From contig NZ_CP118611.1 in assembly GCF_028993555.1 (NCBI RefSeq), positions 614,001-678,000 on the forward strand: a stretch of DNA of 64,000 bases, given 5' to 3'. Below, one piece after another: positions 37,125-46,530 of the stretch (the first letter of the stretch is position 1; the number at the start of each line of letters is the position of its first letter). The position numbers and the translations under genes are program-made. The notes under the pieces were generated by a model that saw nothing but the letters and a program-made list of their open reading frames with translations, was not told where the DNA came from and made no database searches. Source of the stretch: Ensifer adhaerens. GTDB lineage: Bacteria; Pseudomonadota; Alphaproteobacteria; Rhizobiales; Rhizobiaceae.

Positions 37125-39137
37125 TCAGAGCGTTCGGGCCAGGAACTGACGCATGCGCTCGGAGCGCGGGTTGGTGAAGACATCCGCCGGGCTACCCTGT
37201 TCCTCCACCTTTCCCTGGTGGAGGAAGAGGATCTTGTGTGAGACCTCGCGCGCGAACTGCATTTCGTGCGTGACGAGGATCATCGTATTTCCTTCTTCGG
37301 CCAGTTGCCGGATGACGCGCAGCACCTCACCGACGAGCTCGGGATCAAGCGCCGAGGTCGGCTCGTCCAGAAGGATGAGCTTGGGGCGCATGGCGAGCGT
37401 GCGGGCAATCGCGGCACGCTGTTGCTGACCGCCGGACAGCTGACCGGGATACTGCGCGTGCTTGTCGGTGAGCCCAACTTTCTTCAGGAGCGCATGGGCG
37501 TGGTCGACGGCGGCCTTGCGCTCGTCCTTCAAGACGTGCAGCGGCGCTTCGATGATATTTTCGAGAACCGTCATGTGTGGCCAGAGGTTGAAGCTCTGGA
37601 ACACCATGCCGACGCGCGAGCGGATGCGCTCGACCTGCCGCATATCGGCCGGCGCAGCACTGCCGTCCGCCGTCTTCTTCATGCGGATTTCTTCACCGTC
37701 GATGATGATGCGCCCGTCGTTCGGTTGTTCGAGCAGATTGATGCAGCGCAGGAAGGTGCTCTTGCCCGAACCGGAGGAGCCGATCATCGACACGACTTCT
37801 CCCGGCTGCGCAGAGACGCTGACACCGTTGAGCACGGAGAGGAGGCCGAAGCGCTTGTGGATGTCGTGCACTTCTATGGCCGGCCTTTCAGCCAGTCTCG
37901 GGCCGCCCGTTTCCGGGTGGGCGACGACGGTCACAACCGGTGCTGCAGGGACGGGCCGTTCGGCGCCCGCGCCGCCGACCGACTTGAGGTCGGCAAAAGC
38001 GCGGTCGAAGTGGCGCAGCGATGCCTCAAGACAGGTGCGCTGCCAGTCAGCGTCTTCAGGGATGAAGGCGGCGCGCAGGTCCTTCTTGATCCTGTCGCCA
38101 TGCGGGCTATCGATCTTGCCGAACAGGTGAAGCCAGTTGTCTGCCTGGACAGCATCCGAGACGGCTGAGCCGTCCAGCGTGCCACATTCGACGACCAGTG
38201 GCAGGACGCGCGCCTTCGGCAGCGCGCCTCGCACGGCTGCCGAGACATAGCCGGTGGCAGTCGCGGCAATGCCGGTATCCGTCGTGGCGTTCTCGCCGGT
38301 AACGACGATCGACAACGCGGGACCAAAGATGCGGCGTCCCCAATCGAGGCCTGCGTGATCACTCTCTGCAACGGAGAGGAGTGCAGGGTAGCCGTATGGG
38401 CCAGCGCCCGTGTGCAGGTCGAACACGACCACCTCGGCGGCTTGCTGCGCGAACGTCGACAGGATCTCGATGAGCGTCCGGTTGGACCAGACGGGACCGT
38501 CGCCGCCGTAGAACAGGCCATCCGGGAAGTCGTATTGCCCGGCTTCCACGATCGGGGCGATGCCGGCATAGCCACCGACCTGTTGTTTCGCGGCCTCGAA
38601 GGCTTGTGCTGCGGCATCGCGCTCCGGGCCCTCCCAGGCGCGACAGACGAGGGCGCCGTGCAGGGCGGCATAGCGTTCGTTTTTCGGTGGGCCCTTCTGC
38701 CAGTCGATAAAATTGCGGTTCAGGTCGACGTTGTCTTCGTTCACCCGGCGCGTCCAGGCGGTACCCCATGGGTTGATGAGGTGGATCGCCAGGACGGCGG
38801 TGTCGTCGGGAAGCTGCCAGGGCGAATTCTGTGAAAGCCAGGCGGTCTGGCAGGCCGAACCGAAGGGGCCTTCGACGCCATGCGTGCCGGAGACAAGCAC
38901 CAGGAGCTTCTTGGCATCGTTGCGTCCGAGATAGGCGACGTCGGTCGCGAGGCGCTCGCCGTTCGGGCCATGCAGCGGATGCAGATATTCGACCAGACTG
39001 GCCCCAGCGGTGCGCGCAGCGGAGAGAAACCGGGCGCGCAGGACCGGGAAATCGCCGGCAAAAAGGCCAGCTGGCGTTGATGGGGACATACGGCTGGACT
39101 CCCGGTTTATCGTGTAGAGACTTGCGTCTGCGCTCAT
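37125..39137 (-). CDS. Fused DUF2817 (M14-like) hydrolase and amino acid ABC ATPase
   Basis: A continuous 670-residue protein. Residues 25-390 are a DUF2817 zinc carboxypeptidase-like hydrolase with a complete apparent active site: GTHGVEG at 84-90 (H86 and E89), DLNRNF at 138-143, LHTGAG at 241-246 (H242), and VECGT at 316-320 (E317). Residues 420-670 are a polar-amino-acid ABC ATPase: Walker A GSSGSGKST (453-461), signature LSGGQQQR, Walker B ILLDEP and H-loop VTHE. A linker rich in Pro, Ala and Val (390-418) joins them. These normally occur as separate neighbouring genes. Start could instead be the ATG at 39089, which has GGGAG nine bases before it. The arrangement would tether a hydrolase to the inner face of the importer. 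Confidence 0.82.
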   Translation of the reverse strand: MSADASLYTINRESSRMSPSTPAGLFAGDFPVLRARFLSAARTAGASLVEYLHPLHGPNGERLATDVAYLGRNDAKKLLVLVSGTHGVEGPFGSACQTAWLSQNSPWQLPDDTAVLAIHLINPWGTAWTRRVNEDNVDLNRNFIDWQKGPPKNERYAALHGALVCRAWEGPERDAAAQAFEAAKQQVGGYAGIAPIVEAGQYDFPDGLFYGGDGPVWSNRTLIEILSTFAQQAAEVVVFDLHTGAGPYGYPALLSVAESDHAGLDWGRRIFGPALSIVVTGENATTDTGIAATATGYVSAAVRGALPKARVLPLVVECGTLDGSAVSDAVQADNWLHLFGKIDSPHGDRIKKDLRAAFIPEDADWQRTCLEASLRHFDRAFADLKSVGGAGAERPVPAAPVVTVVAHPETGGPRLAERPAIEVHDIHKRFGLLSVLNGVSVSAQPGEVVSMIGSSGSGKSTFLRCINLLEQPNDGRIIIDGEEIRMKKTADGSAAPADMRQVERIRSRVGMVFQSFNLWPHMTVLENIIEAPLHVLKDERKAAVDHAHALLKKVGLTDKHAQYPGQLSGGQQQRAAIARTLAMRPKLILLDEPTSALDPELVGEVLRVIRQLAEEGNTMILVTHEMQFAREVSHKILFLHQGKVEEQGSPADVFTNPRSERMRQFLARTL

Positions 39138-39203
39138 TGTTCGTTCCCGCAGGGCTTTGCGCGCCCCTTTGTTATGTGTGAGGGTTGGGGGAGGCCGCGG
39201 GCT

Positions 39204-40313
39204 TCACCCCTTGGCAAAGGCGCGAAGCGCGTCGAGAAAGCGGTCGTTCTCCGTCGGCGTGCCGATCGTTACGCGGATGAAAGTGCCGTAGCCCTTCTCT
39301 TTCCATGGCTTGACGATGATGCCGCGCGTTAGGAAGTGCTCCATGGCCGCCTGGCTGTCCCGACCAACGTCGATAAACAGGAAGTTTGTCTGCGACCTCG
39401 CTGCGGAAAGTCCCATGGCGGCGACCTTGTCGGCAACGCGCGCGCGCTCCAGTTTCAGCGCGTTAACGGAAGAGGACATCCATGTCTCGTCTTCCAGCGC
39501 GGCAACGGCGGCGACCTGTGCGGCAACGTTGACGTTGAACGGTGTCTTGGCCGCCGTTACTGCTCTCGCGAGCCGTGGATCTGATAGTACCGCGTAGCCG
39601 ACGCGCAGCCCGGCGAGCCCGTAGGCCTTGGAGAACGTTCGCAACACTACCCAGGAAAGGTTTGTGGCGGAGAGCGTGGCGAGACCGTCGGGCATGTCGC
39701 CGTTCGTGAATTCGAAGTAGGCCTCGTCCAGTACAAGGAGCGTTTGCGGCCCGACCGCCGCCAGAACGCGCTGGAGGCTCGCGCGGTCGAGCGCCGGGCC
39801 AACGGGATTGGAAGGGGAGGAAAGGAAGAAGATCGCCGGCGCACGCTCAAGCATGGCGAGGATCGCCGGTATGTCGAAGTCCAGGTCCGCCCGCATGGCA
39901 ACCTTCTCCACTTTGGCGCCGTTGGCCAGAGCCTCGATTTCGTGAAGTCCGAAGCCGGGACAGACCGTGCCAACGACGGCGCCGGGCCTTAGGACGGCGC
40001 GACAGACTGCGGCAATCATTTCTTCCGAGCCGTTACCGGCGACGATGCGATCAACGGAAATGCCGAGCTTCTGGCTGAGCGCCGCACGCAGCGTTGTGCA
40101 GGCGGGGTCGCAGTAGCGTGAGGGATCGAGGTTCGCCAGCGCTGCTGCGACGCGCGGCGAACAGCCATGCGGGTTCTCGTTGCTGGCGAGGGCCGCGATG
40201 TCGTGCCGACCGCTGTGCTGCCGTGCGGCAGCAATGTTCATGCCGGCATTGTAGGCTGGCAGGCCGGCCACATGCGGATTGAGCGGGATCTCGGTATGAA
40301 GCGGTTTCGTCAC
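39204..40313 (-). CDS. HisC-like (histidinol-phosphate type) aminotransferase
   Basis: A 369-residue fold-type I PLP enzyme: ALASNENPHGCSP at the N-terminus, GNGSEEMIAAVCRAVLRPG, SSPSNPVGPAL, LDEAYFEF, and TFSKAYGLAGLRVGY with the PLP lysine. HisC-type enzymes act on histidinol phosphate and often aromatic amino acids. Because it sits in a catabolic run with a Rieske demethylase and a transporter, it is unlikely to be the biosynthetic HisC and may transaminate the demethylated or imported amino acid. The specific amino acid is inference. Confidence 0.82.
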   Translation of the reverse strand: MTKPLHTEIPLNPHVAGLPAYNAGMNIAAARQHSGRHDIAALASNENPHGCSPRVAAALANLDPSRYCDPACTTLRAALSQKLGISVDRIVAGNGSEEMIAAVCRAVLRPGAVVGTVCPGFGLHEIEALANGAKVEKVAMRADLDFDIPAILAMLERAPAIFFLSSPSNPVGPALDRASLQRVLAAVGPQTLLVLDEAYFEFTNGDMPDGLATLSATNLSWVVLRTFSKAYGLAGLRVGYAVLSDPRLARAVTAAKTPFNVNVAAQVAAVAALEDETWMSSSVNALKLERARVADKVAAMGLSAARSQTNFLFIDVGRDSQAAMEHFLTRGIIVKPWKEKGYGTFIRVTIGTPTENDRFLDALRAFAKG

Positions 40314-40366
40314 GGATCTTCCTTCACGGCTTGGTCATCTGGTTGAAACGGCACCCTTTTGAGCGG

Positions 40367-41467
40367 TCAGAGATCGAGAACGATCGAGGATCTCGGTCTG
40401 GAGCAGCACAACAGCACCCGGTCGGGCGGCAGATCGTCGAGAGGGTCCTCGAAGTAGTCGACCTCGCCTGAGACGAGACCCTGTTCACAGGTTCTGCAAA
40501 CGCCGGCCCGGCACGAGAATTCGGGCTCGATCCCCTGCGCCTCCAGGAAGGCGAGGAGGGATTCGCTTGTTGCATCCCACGCGAAACTGTGGCCCGATTT
40601 CTTTAAAACGATGCGCGGGCCATCGGCATCGACCGCTGGCTGCGCGGCGGTCGTCGTCGTGGGGCGCGCCGTCGTCTGCCCAGACTCCGACAACAGGCTC
40701 GCTGGCCCGAAAAATTCATAGGCGATGCGTTCCTTGCGCACCCCAATGCCGGTGAGAATGCCAAAGAGCGCCTGCATGAAGGGTGGCGGCCCGCACATGT
40801 AGATGTCGTAGTCGTCGAGCGGCAGAAGGCTCTGAAGTGTGGCGCGCGTCAGGAAGCCAGCCGAGTGGCAGCGGGCTGCCTCCAGATCTGCGCCTTCGGC
40901 AAAGCGGTAGCAGAAATGGATGGTAATGCCGGAACGCAACGCCGCGAGATTTTCGACCTCTTCGCGCAGCGCATGCACAGCCGCACTGTCGCAGGCATGG
41001 ATGAACCAGACCGGGCGGTCGCTTTCCCGCGCCAGGATATTGAGCATCGAGACCGTTGGTGTCAGTCCGACGCCACCAGAGAGGAGAACGACGGGGCGGG
41101 AACTCCTGCTGTCGAGTTTGAATGCACCGCGTGGCGGGTCGATCTCGACAACGGCGCCGGGCTCGATCTCGTCGTGTAGCCAGCAGGAGCTCAATCCCTC
41201 GGGCACGCCTTGCGCGGGCGCCGCCTCACGCTTCACCGTGATCCGATAGGTTCCCTCCTCGCGCGGGGAGGAGGAGACCGTGTAGTTGCGCAGGACATGT
41301 CCGCCTTTGCCGTCGGGAACACGGATCGTCAGGAACTGTCCCGGCTCGAACGACTGCCAATGGTGACGTTCGAGTGGGGTGAGACGGAACGACGTGATGG
41401 TGGTGCTTTCGCGCACCTTCGATACGACTTCGAAGGGACGGAAACGTGAAGCCGTGGCATCTAGCAT
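40367..41467 (-). CDS. Rieske-oxygenase reductase (FAD, NAD and C-terminal 2Fe-2S)
   Basis: A 366-residue flavodoxin-type reductase. The FAD motif RNYTVSSSP is at 60-68, the NAD site at LLSGGVGLTPTVS, and a plant-type ferredoxin domain at the end has C319, C324, C327 and C354 or C355. It would pass electrons from NAD(P)H to the Rieske oxygenase encoded 12 bp upstream. The domain order resembles VanB and GbcB-like reductases. The ATG at 41467 is chosen over the TTG at 41476. Confidence 0.88.
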   Translation of the reverse strand: MLDATASRFRPFEVVSKVRESTTITSFRLTPLERHHWQSFEPGQFLTIRVPDGKGGHVLRNYTVSSSPREEGTYRITVKREAAPAQGVPEGLSSCWLHDEIEPGAVVEIDPPRGAFKLDSRSSRPVVLLSGGVGLTPTVSMLNILARESDRPVWFIHACDSAAVHALREEVENLAALRSGITIHFCYRFAEGADLEAARCHSAGFLTRATLQSLLPLDDYDIYMCGPPPFMQALFGILTGIGVRKERIAYEFFGPASLLSESGQTTARPTTTTAAQPAVDADGPRIVLKKSGHSFAWDATSESLLAFLEAQGIEPEFSCRAGVCRTCEQGLVSGEVDYFEDPLDDLPPDRVLLCCSRPRSSIVLDL

Positions 41468-41479
41468 CCGGATCAAACC

Positions 41480-42526
41480 CTATTCTGCGGCCGCGCTCGC
41501 CGGATCGACCTGTGTTTCTGCGGCAATCAGCTGAGCCAATTTGCGCCGGAAGCGCATCGGACCGACATCGATCTTCAGGTCGAGGTTCGGCGTCTGCATG
41601 CTGGCCATTCCATGGTGGACCGCCTCCAGGACCACGCGGTCTTCTTCAAAGGCGCCGCGTACGGATTTGGCGAAGCTCGCCGATACCTTCTCGTCATCGG
41701 GCGCGAAGTTGCGCATCTGGAACCAGTAGTACTTGGTCCGGTTCTCATCGACCGGGGTCATGAAGTTGTAGCTGTCCATGAGGAAGGTGTTCTCAGGAAG
41801 CGAACGGCCTTCGCCACCCGTGTGGGCTGGCGCGAAAATCGCCTTGATGATCGCGTTACTCGGATAGCGCACTTCATAGTGCTGCTTGCGATCCGTGTTG
41901 CCCTCGAACTGCAGGAAGGGCGCGTAGAACGGGGCCGGTTCGGAGTCGACCATCCAGCGCCAGACGGTGACGCCATCGTCCTTCACGGTCGTCTCGAGCG
42001 GTGTCTCCTCGCAGGCCGAACTTGCAAAGGACGACTGGTGGACCCAGGCGACGTGGGACGGGTCGAGCAGGTTATCTGTCATGTAGAGGTAGTTGCAGTT
42101 GAGCGTCATCGACTCGCCGCGATTGATGCCCCAGGCGGGGTCGTCGAAATGCTCGACTTCGAAGATATCCTTCGGATCCGCCTGGTCGGCATCACCCATC
42201 CAGATCCACAGCAAACCGTAGCGTTCATGCACCGGATAGGAGCGCACCTTGGCGACGTGCGGGATGCGCTCGGCGCCTGGCACCCGCGTGCAGGTCCCAG
42301 AACAGTCGAAGGTGAGGCCGTGGTAGCCGCATTCCACGTCGTCTCCCTTGATGCGCCCCATGGAGAGCGGCAATTTCCGATGGGGACAGGCATCCTCAAG
42401 CGCTGCGGCCTGACCGTCCTGCTTGCGGTAAAGGACGATGTTTTCGCCGAGTATCGTGAGCGGTTTCAGCGCGCGGCCGATCTCGTGGTCCCAGGCGGCA
42501 ACATACCAGGCATTCTTGAGAAACAT
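41480..42526 (-). CDS. Rieske non-haem iron oxygenase, VanA-like demethylase
   Basis: A 348-residue oxygenase of the size and type of vanillate O-demethylase alpha. The Rieske site is CPH (47-49) and CGYH (66-69). The mononuclear iron site is DNLLDPSHVAWVH, with H158 and H163. Such enzymes hydroxylate a methyl on O or N, and the hydroxymethyl collapses to formaldehyde. The ATG at 42526 has AAGGAGAG upstream; the frame to 42781 is not coding. It is the first gene of the run, divergent from a LysR gene. An O- or N-methylated aromatic or amino compound is a plausible substrate; vanillate itself cannot be excluded, but no protocatechuate genes are seen. Confidence 0.87.
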   Translation of the reverse strand: MFLKNAWYVAAWDHEIGRALKPLTILGENIVLYRKQDGQAAALEDACPHRKLPLSMGRIKGDDVECGYHGLTFDCSGTCTRVPGAERIPHVAKVRSYPVHERYGLLWIWMGDADQADPKDIFEVEHFDDPAWGINRGESMTLNCNYLYMTDNLLDPSHVAWVHQSSFASSACEETPLETTVKDDGVTVWRWMVDSEPAPFYAPFLQFEGNTDRKQHYEVRYPSNAIIKAIFAPAHTGGEGRSLPENTFLMDSYNFMTPVDENRTKYYWFQMRNFAPDDEKVSASFAKSVRGAFEEDRVVLEAVHHGMASMQTPNLDLKIDVGPMRFRRKLAQLIAAETQVDPASAAAE

Positions 42527-42604
42527 TTCGCTCTCCTTGCGTTTTGTTAAGCGAATGTTCGACGTTTTCTTCGTGCCAACAAGTTGCCAGCGCCTGCGTT
42601 CTTT

Positions 42605-42619
42605 TTTAGAAAATCTAAA
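42605..42619. promoter_or_regulatory. LysR-type operator
   Basis: TTTAGA-AAA-TCTAAA is a perfect 15-base inverted repeat fitting the T-N11-A LysR box. It lies 30 bases upstream of the LysR start and 79 bases upstream of the Rieske gene start on the other strand, in the only gap between them. Confidence 0.7.
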
Positions 42620-42649
42620 TTGGAGTGGCAGGTTGAGGAGAATTTTGAG

Positions 42650-43582
42650 ATGCCGAACCCGTCCTTGCGGGGCTTGCAGGCCTTTGAGGCAATCGGTCGA
42701 TGTGGCTCTGTCAGTGCCGCCGCGGAAGACCTCGGCGTTTCGCCCGGTGCTGTCAGCCAACTGGTCCGAAACCTGGAGCAATGTCTTGGCTTGACGCTGC
42801 TGGAGCGGCGCGGGCGGCGGGTTGAACTGTCCTCATGGGGGCGGCTGTATTACCGCGAAGTCGCGAAAGGATTTCAGCAGCTTTCCCATGCGGCCAACGT
42901 TCTTACCCGCGCCAGGAACGAGACCAGCATCGTTCTGAGCGCCCTGACGTCGGTCGCAAACAAGTGGGTCAATCGCAAGATCTTCGACTGGCAATCGCTC
43001 TGTCCGGAATCGAGCGTACGCATTCTCGGTCAGGAGCAGGAACCTCGTATCGGTATCGAGCAGGTGGATTTCCGCATCACTTACGGGCGGCGATCGCACG
43101 TGCACGAACACGTGGCCAAGCTGTTTACGGACTGGATGGTGCCGGCTTGCTCGCCCGCGCTGATCGCCGGCCACATCCTCGAAACGCCGCACGATGTTCT
43201 GAAGTTTCCGCTCCTCAATGTGGAATGGGAGGCGGACTATAAGGCTTCCCCGCAATGGCGGGATTGGGCCGCGCTGGTGCACGCAGATGGTGGCAAGACG
43301 TTCTCTGGCCTTTCCTTCACCTTGTCGAGCAGTGCCATCGATGCGGCGGTGAACGGCAGGGGATTTGTTCTCGCGCAGGTTTCCATGATCAAGGATGAGA
43401 TTGCGTCAGGAGCTCTGTTGGTGCCCTTCGACCTTCGCCTGCAGCTACCGGAAAGCTATTATCTAGCCTGGGACAGAGCCGCGCTCGAAAAGCCGTTTGG
43501 GCAGAAGTTCCACAAATGGCTCGTCGGAGTTGCAAGACAACAGGAACTGGCCTCCGCTCCGCCCACGGTTTCAGCCATCTGA
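42650..43582 (+). CDS. LysR family transcriptional regulator
   Basis: A 310-residue regulator. The winged helix-turn-helix is at 5-65 (LRGLQAFEAIGRCGSVSAAAEDLGVSPGAVSQLVRNLE, interrupted here), followed by a substrate-binding domain with the GcvA-like WAALVHADGG and AVNGRGFVLAQ stretches. The ATG at 42650 has GAGGAG nine bases before it; sequence between 42584 and 42650 includes the operator and is not coding. It is divergent from the Rieske gene and very probably controls the ten-gene run. Confidence 0.88.
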   Translation: MPNPSLRGLQAFEAIGRCGSVSAAAEDLGVSPGAVSQLVRNLEQCLGLTLLERRGRRVELSSWGRLYYREVAKGFQQLSHAANVLTRARNETSIVLSALTSVANKWVNRKIFDWQSLCPESSVRILGQEQEPRIGIEQVDFRITYGRRSHVHEHVAKLFTDWMVPACSPALIAGHILETPHDVLKFPLLNVEWEADYKASPQWRDWAALVHADGGKTFSGLSFTLSSSAIDAAVNGRGFVLAQVSMIKDEIASGALLVPFDLRLQLPESYYLAWDRAALEKPFGQKFHKWLVGVARQQELASAPPTVSAI

Positions 43583-43923
43583 CGGCGGCGTTGCGGGATG
43601 AGGAAAGACATCTCGCAGCTCGACGCCTCCAGGCGAAACGCGGTGCCGGCGACAGTGCCTTTCATCATGGATCAAGATATCCAGCGGCCACCCTGATGGG
43701 GCCAGCCATTCAGGTGGCGGGAGCGCGTCGTTCAATGGGCGGCCTAATTAGAAGTTGGCAACGGATCAGTTGCACTCGTCATCGAATGTGCAATGATCCT
43801 GATACTGAACGATACCAATGGCCTGCGAATTCGAGACGTCCTTGTGGCGGCGCCCGTTTCCAGTGGCACTTCCAGCTGACAAGGACTGCGAACACACCGG
43901 GTCCCCAGTGAGGGAAAGTGGTC
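43583..43923. other. 341-bp gap between the LysR gene and the SH3 protein gene
   Basis: A frame in the plus direction is Arg/His/Ser-rich and unlike its neighbours, so I treat the gap as non-coding. TTGCAC (43770-43775) and GTGCAA (43788-43793) make an inverted repeat with a 12-base spacer that could belong to a promoter region of the next gene. GAGG lies ten bases before the ATG at 43924. Confidence 0.35.
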
Positions 43924-46530
43924 ATGCGCAGAATTTTTGCGTACCTAACTATCGCTTCGTTCTTCTCCACCTTTGCTTTTGCTGATCCCGCCGTCTTGAC
44001 GGCAAATGTGAATTTCAGGGTGGGCCCGGGCACCGGATTTGACGCAATACGCGTTATTCCTCAGGGCGAGGAAGTCGATATCAAGGAGTGTGATGCAGAA
44101 GCCTCCTGGTGTGCCGTGAGCTATTCTGGCGCAAATGGCTTCGTTGCGGGCAAATATCTCAACCAGTCAGACGCCACCGCGCCAGCCTGGCCAAGGGTGT
44201 TCAACACCGACAAGGGCGCCACGATCACGCTCTTTCAGCCGCAGATAACATCCTGGAAGGACTTCAAGGAGCTCGAGGCTCTGGTTGCCACCGAACTCAA
44301 ATCGTCCGCCGATGCGAAGCCCATCTACGGGATCATCGGGCTTTCAGCCAAGACCGTAGCTGACGAAGCAACTGAAAACGTCACGCTGACGGATGTGAAA
44401 ACCACGCGGCTCGATTTCTCGTCGCTGGACCGCGAGCAGCTTGCAAATCTGGCGCTCGAGATCGGAAAGCTTGTTCCTACCGATCCGATCGTCGTGTCAC
44501 AGCAACGCCTGGCCGCAAGCCTTGCGGATTTCGAGCGGCTTGCAGATGCCCCGGCTATCAAGGCTGATCCGCCGCCGATCTTTGTCAGCGAGACACCATC
44601 AATCCTGTTGCAGACGGACGGCAAGGCGGTATCGGCGCCGGTCAAGGGCGTTGAGGGCCTGTCGTTCGTGGTCAATACGAACTGGGATCTGTTTAAGGTG
44701 GAGCAGTCGGGCGACTACTATCTGCGAAGCGACAAGAACTGGCTCACCTCGAAGACATTGGAGACCGGTTGGGTTGAGGCAGAGACGCTTCCGGATCTGT
44801 TTTCCAAACTGCCTGACATCGAGAACTGGAAGGGGGTAAAGGCTGCCCTTCCGCCAACGCGTTTCAACGAGAACGAGATCCCGAAGGTTTTCTATTCGGA
44901 GAAGCCAGCGGAGCTCTTGATTTTTGAAGGGAAACCGGCACTCGAACCGGTGGCAGGTACTGGCCTTGATTGGGTTTCCAATACGACCAGCTCGATCTTC
45001 TTCCATAGGGCCAGCAAGAATTGGTACACCCTTCTGTCGGGGAGGTGGTTTTCGTCGGCCTCGCTTGACGGCCCCTGGAGTTTTGCCACTCCCGATCTTC
45101 CGGACGATTTCCTGAATTTGCCCGAAGACGCCTCCTACTCAGCAGTGCGTGCCTCGGTCCCCGGCACCTCCGAAAGCGCAATGGCGCGTCTGAGGGCAAG
45201 CATTCCGAAGCTTGCGCGGGTTTCGACCGATGGGTCGTTGAAGGTTGACGTACACTATAATGGCGAGCCGAAGTTCGAGCCGATCGAAGGCACGTCCCTG
45301 TTCTATGCCGTCAACGCGAACGAGCAGGTGATCAAGGTGGCGGACAAGTATTTCGTCCTCAAGGACGGCATCTGGTTTGTCGGCGATACGCCGACCGGGC
45401 CTTTCGCGGTTGCGCGCGCGGTCGCCGATGAGATCTATGGCATTCCGTCGTCTTCTCCGGTCTATAACGCCACCTATGTCCGCGTCTACGACACGGAACC
45501 GGACGCCGTCTGGTACGGCTATACCCTCGGCTACCTCTATACGTATCTCGCGTGGGATACCGTCGTCTGGGGTTCGGGTTGGTATTATCCGCCCTATTGG
45601 GACTACTACGACGACGATTGGCCCTATTATCCGCCTCCGATCAGCTATGGGTTTGGCGCTTCGTACAACCCGGCCTACGGAACCTTCGGCCGCTATGGCT
45701 ACGCCTACGGTCCCGAGAGGGGTTTGGCGTTTGGTGCGGCCTATAATCCCGCCACCGGGACCCGGTTCCGTGCTGGTGCTGTGGCAGGACCTGGCGGCGA
45801 ACGGGGCTTCATCGCCGCCTACAATCCACGCACCGGCAATGCAGCGGTCGCGCGCGGCGGGCAGAATGTCTACGGTTCCTGGGGCAGCGTTGCCGTCAAG
45901 CACGGTGGAGAATTCGCGCGTATCAGCGGCGGAACAACGGGCAGCGCCGGCGGTCTGCGCTGGCGCAACACGGAAGGCAACAAGGGCTTTATCGTCGGCA
46001 GCAAGGGCGGCGATGTCTATGCCGGCCGCGACGGTAGCGTCTATCGCCGCCAGGACGGGCAGTGGCAGAAGCACACACCGGATGGCTGGCAGCCTGTTCA
46101 GCGACCGGAGGGAGAGAACCTCAGAAATGCGGGTCAGCGTGCAGCATCCAACAGGCCACAGGCCACGCAACGCATACAGAACAGGGTCGAGACGCGGCCA
46201 GCGCCACGCCGCAACCAGCAGGTTCGTCAGCGGGCACCGGATCATCTTTCCTTCGACCGTGCCGGGCGACAGTTCGGCAACCAGAATGAGCTCAGCCGCA
46301 ACTATGGCCGGCTCTATCAGGAGTCCGGCCGCAATTTCCAAGGCTTTGACGGTGGCGGCGGCTATCGCGGCGGCGGCTTTCAGGGTGGCAACCGCGGCGG
46401 CTTCCACAGCGGTGGCGGGCGTGGCGGTGGGGGGGCAGCTATCCGCGGCGGCGGTGGTGGCGGCCGCGGTGGTGGTGGGGGCGCTATGCGCGGCGGCGGT
46501 GGAGGTCGTGGTGGTGGTGGCCGGCGCTAA
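43924..46530 (+). CDS. Large exported SH3b protein with three repeat units and Gly-rich tail
   Basis: An 868-residue protein with signal peptide (FAYLTIASFFSTFAFA), then an SH3b domain (ANVNFRVGPGTGFDAIRVI to GFVAGKYL). Three related units follow, each of the form 'SEKPAELLIFEGKPAL ... WVSNT ... YTLLSGRWF', near residues 215-305, 310-400 and 425-510. Such units appear in proteins annotated as carbohydrate-binding family V/XII, a label I treat as unproven. A Tyr/Pro/Trp-rich segment (YYPPYWDYYDDDWPYYPPP) comes next, then repeated AYNPATGT units and a 60-residue Gly/Arg-rich low-complexity tail. It is probably envelope-associated. Start is ATG 43924 rather than GTG 43918. Confidence 0.75.
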   Translation: MRRIFAYLTIASFFSTFAFADPAVLTANVNFRVGPGTGFDAIRVIPQGEEVDIKECDAEASWCAVSYSGANGFVAGKYLNQSDATAPAWPRVFNTDKGATITLFQPQITSWKDFKELEALVATELKSSADAKPIYGIIGLSAKTVADEATENVTLTDVKTTRLDFSSLDREQLANLALEIGKLVPTDPIVVSQQRLAASLADFERLADAPAIKADPPPIFVSETPSILLQTDGKAVSAPVKGVEGLSFVVNTNWDLFKVEQSGDYYLRSDKNWLTSKTLETGWVEAETLPDLFSKLPDIENWKGVKAALPPTRFNENEIPKVFYSEKPAELLIFEGKPALEPVAGTGLDWVSNTTSSIFFHRASKNWYTLLSGRWFSSASLDGPWSFATPDLPDDFLNLPEDASYSAVRASVPGTSESAMARLRASIPKLARVSTDGSLKVDVHYNGEPKFEPIEGTSLFYAVNANEQVIKVADKYFVLKDGIWFVGDTPTGPFAVARAVADEIYGIPSSSPVYNATYVRVYDTEPDAVWYGYTLGYLYTYLAWDTVVWGSGWYYPPYWDYYDDDWPYYPPPISYGFGASYNPAYGTFGRYGYAYGPERGLAFGAAYNPATGTRFRAGAVAGPGGERGFIAAYNPRTGNAAVARGGQNVYGSWGSVAVKHGGEFARISGGTTGSAGGLRWRNTEGNKGFIVGSKGGDVYAGRDGSVYRRQDGQWQKHTPDGWQPVQRPEGENLRNAGQRAASNRPQATQRIQNRVETRPAPRRNQQVRQRAPDHLSFDRAGRQFGNQNELSRNYGRLYQESGRNFQGFDGGGGYRGGGFQGGNRGGFHSGGGRGGGGAAIRGGGGGGRGGGGGAMRGGGGGRGGGGRR

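Noticed and set aside
43583..43911. Plus-strand frame after the LysR gene as a small gene
   Set aside because: Composition is Arg/His/Ser-rich with no ribosome site; it looks like non-coding GC-rich sequence.
46340..46530. Gly-rich repeat tract as a DNA repeat or CRISPR-like array
   Set aside because: The repeats are codon-level Gly/Arg repeats of the SH3 protein gene with irregular units, and no spacers.
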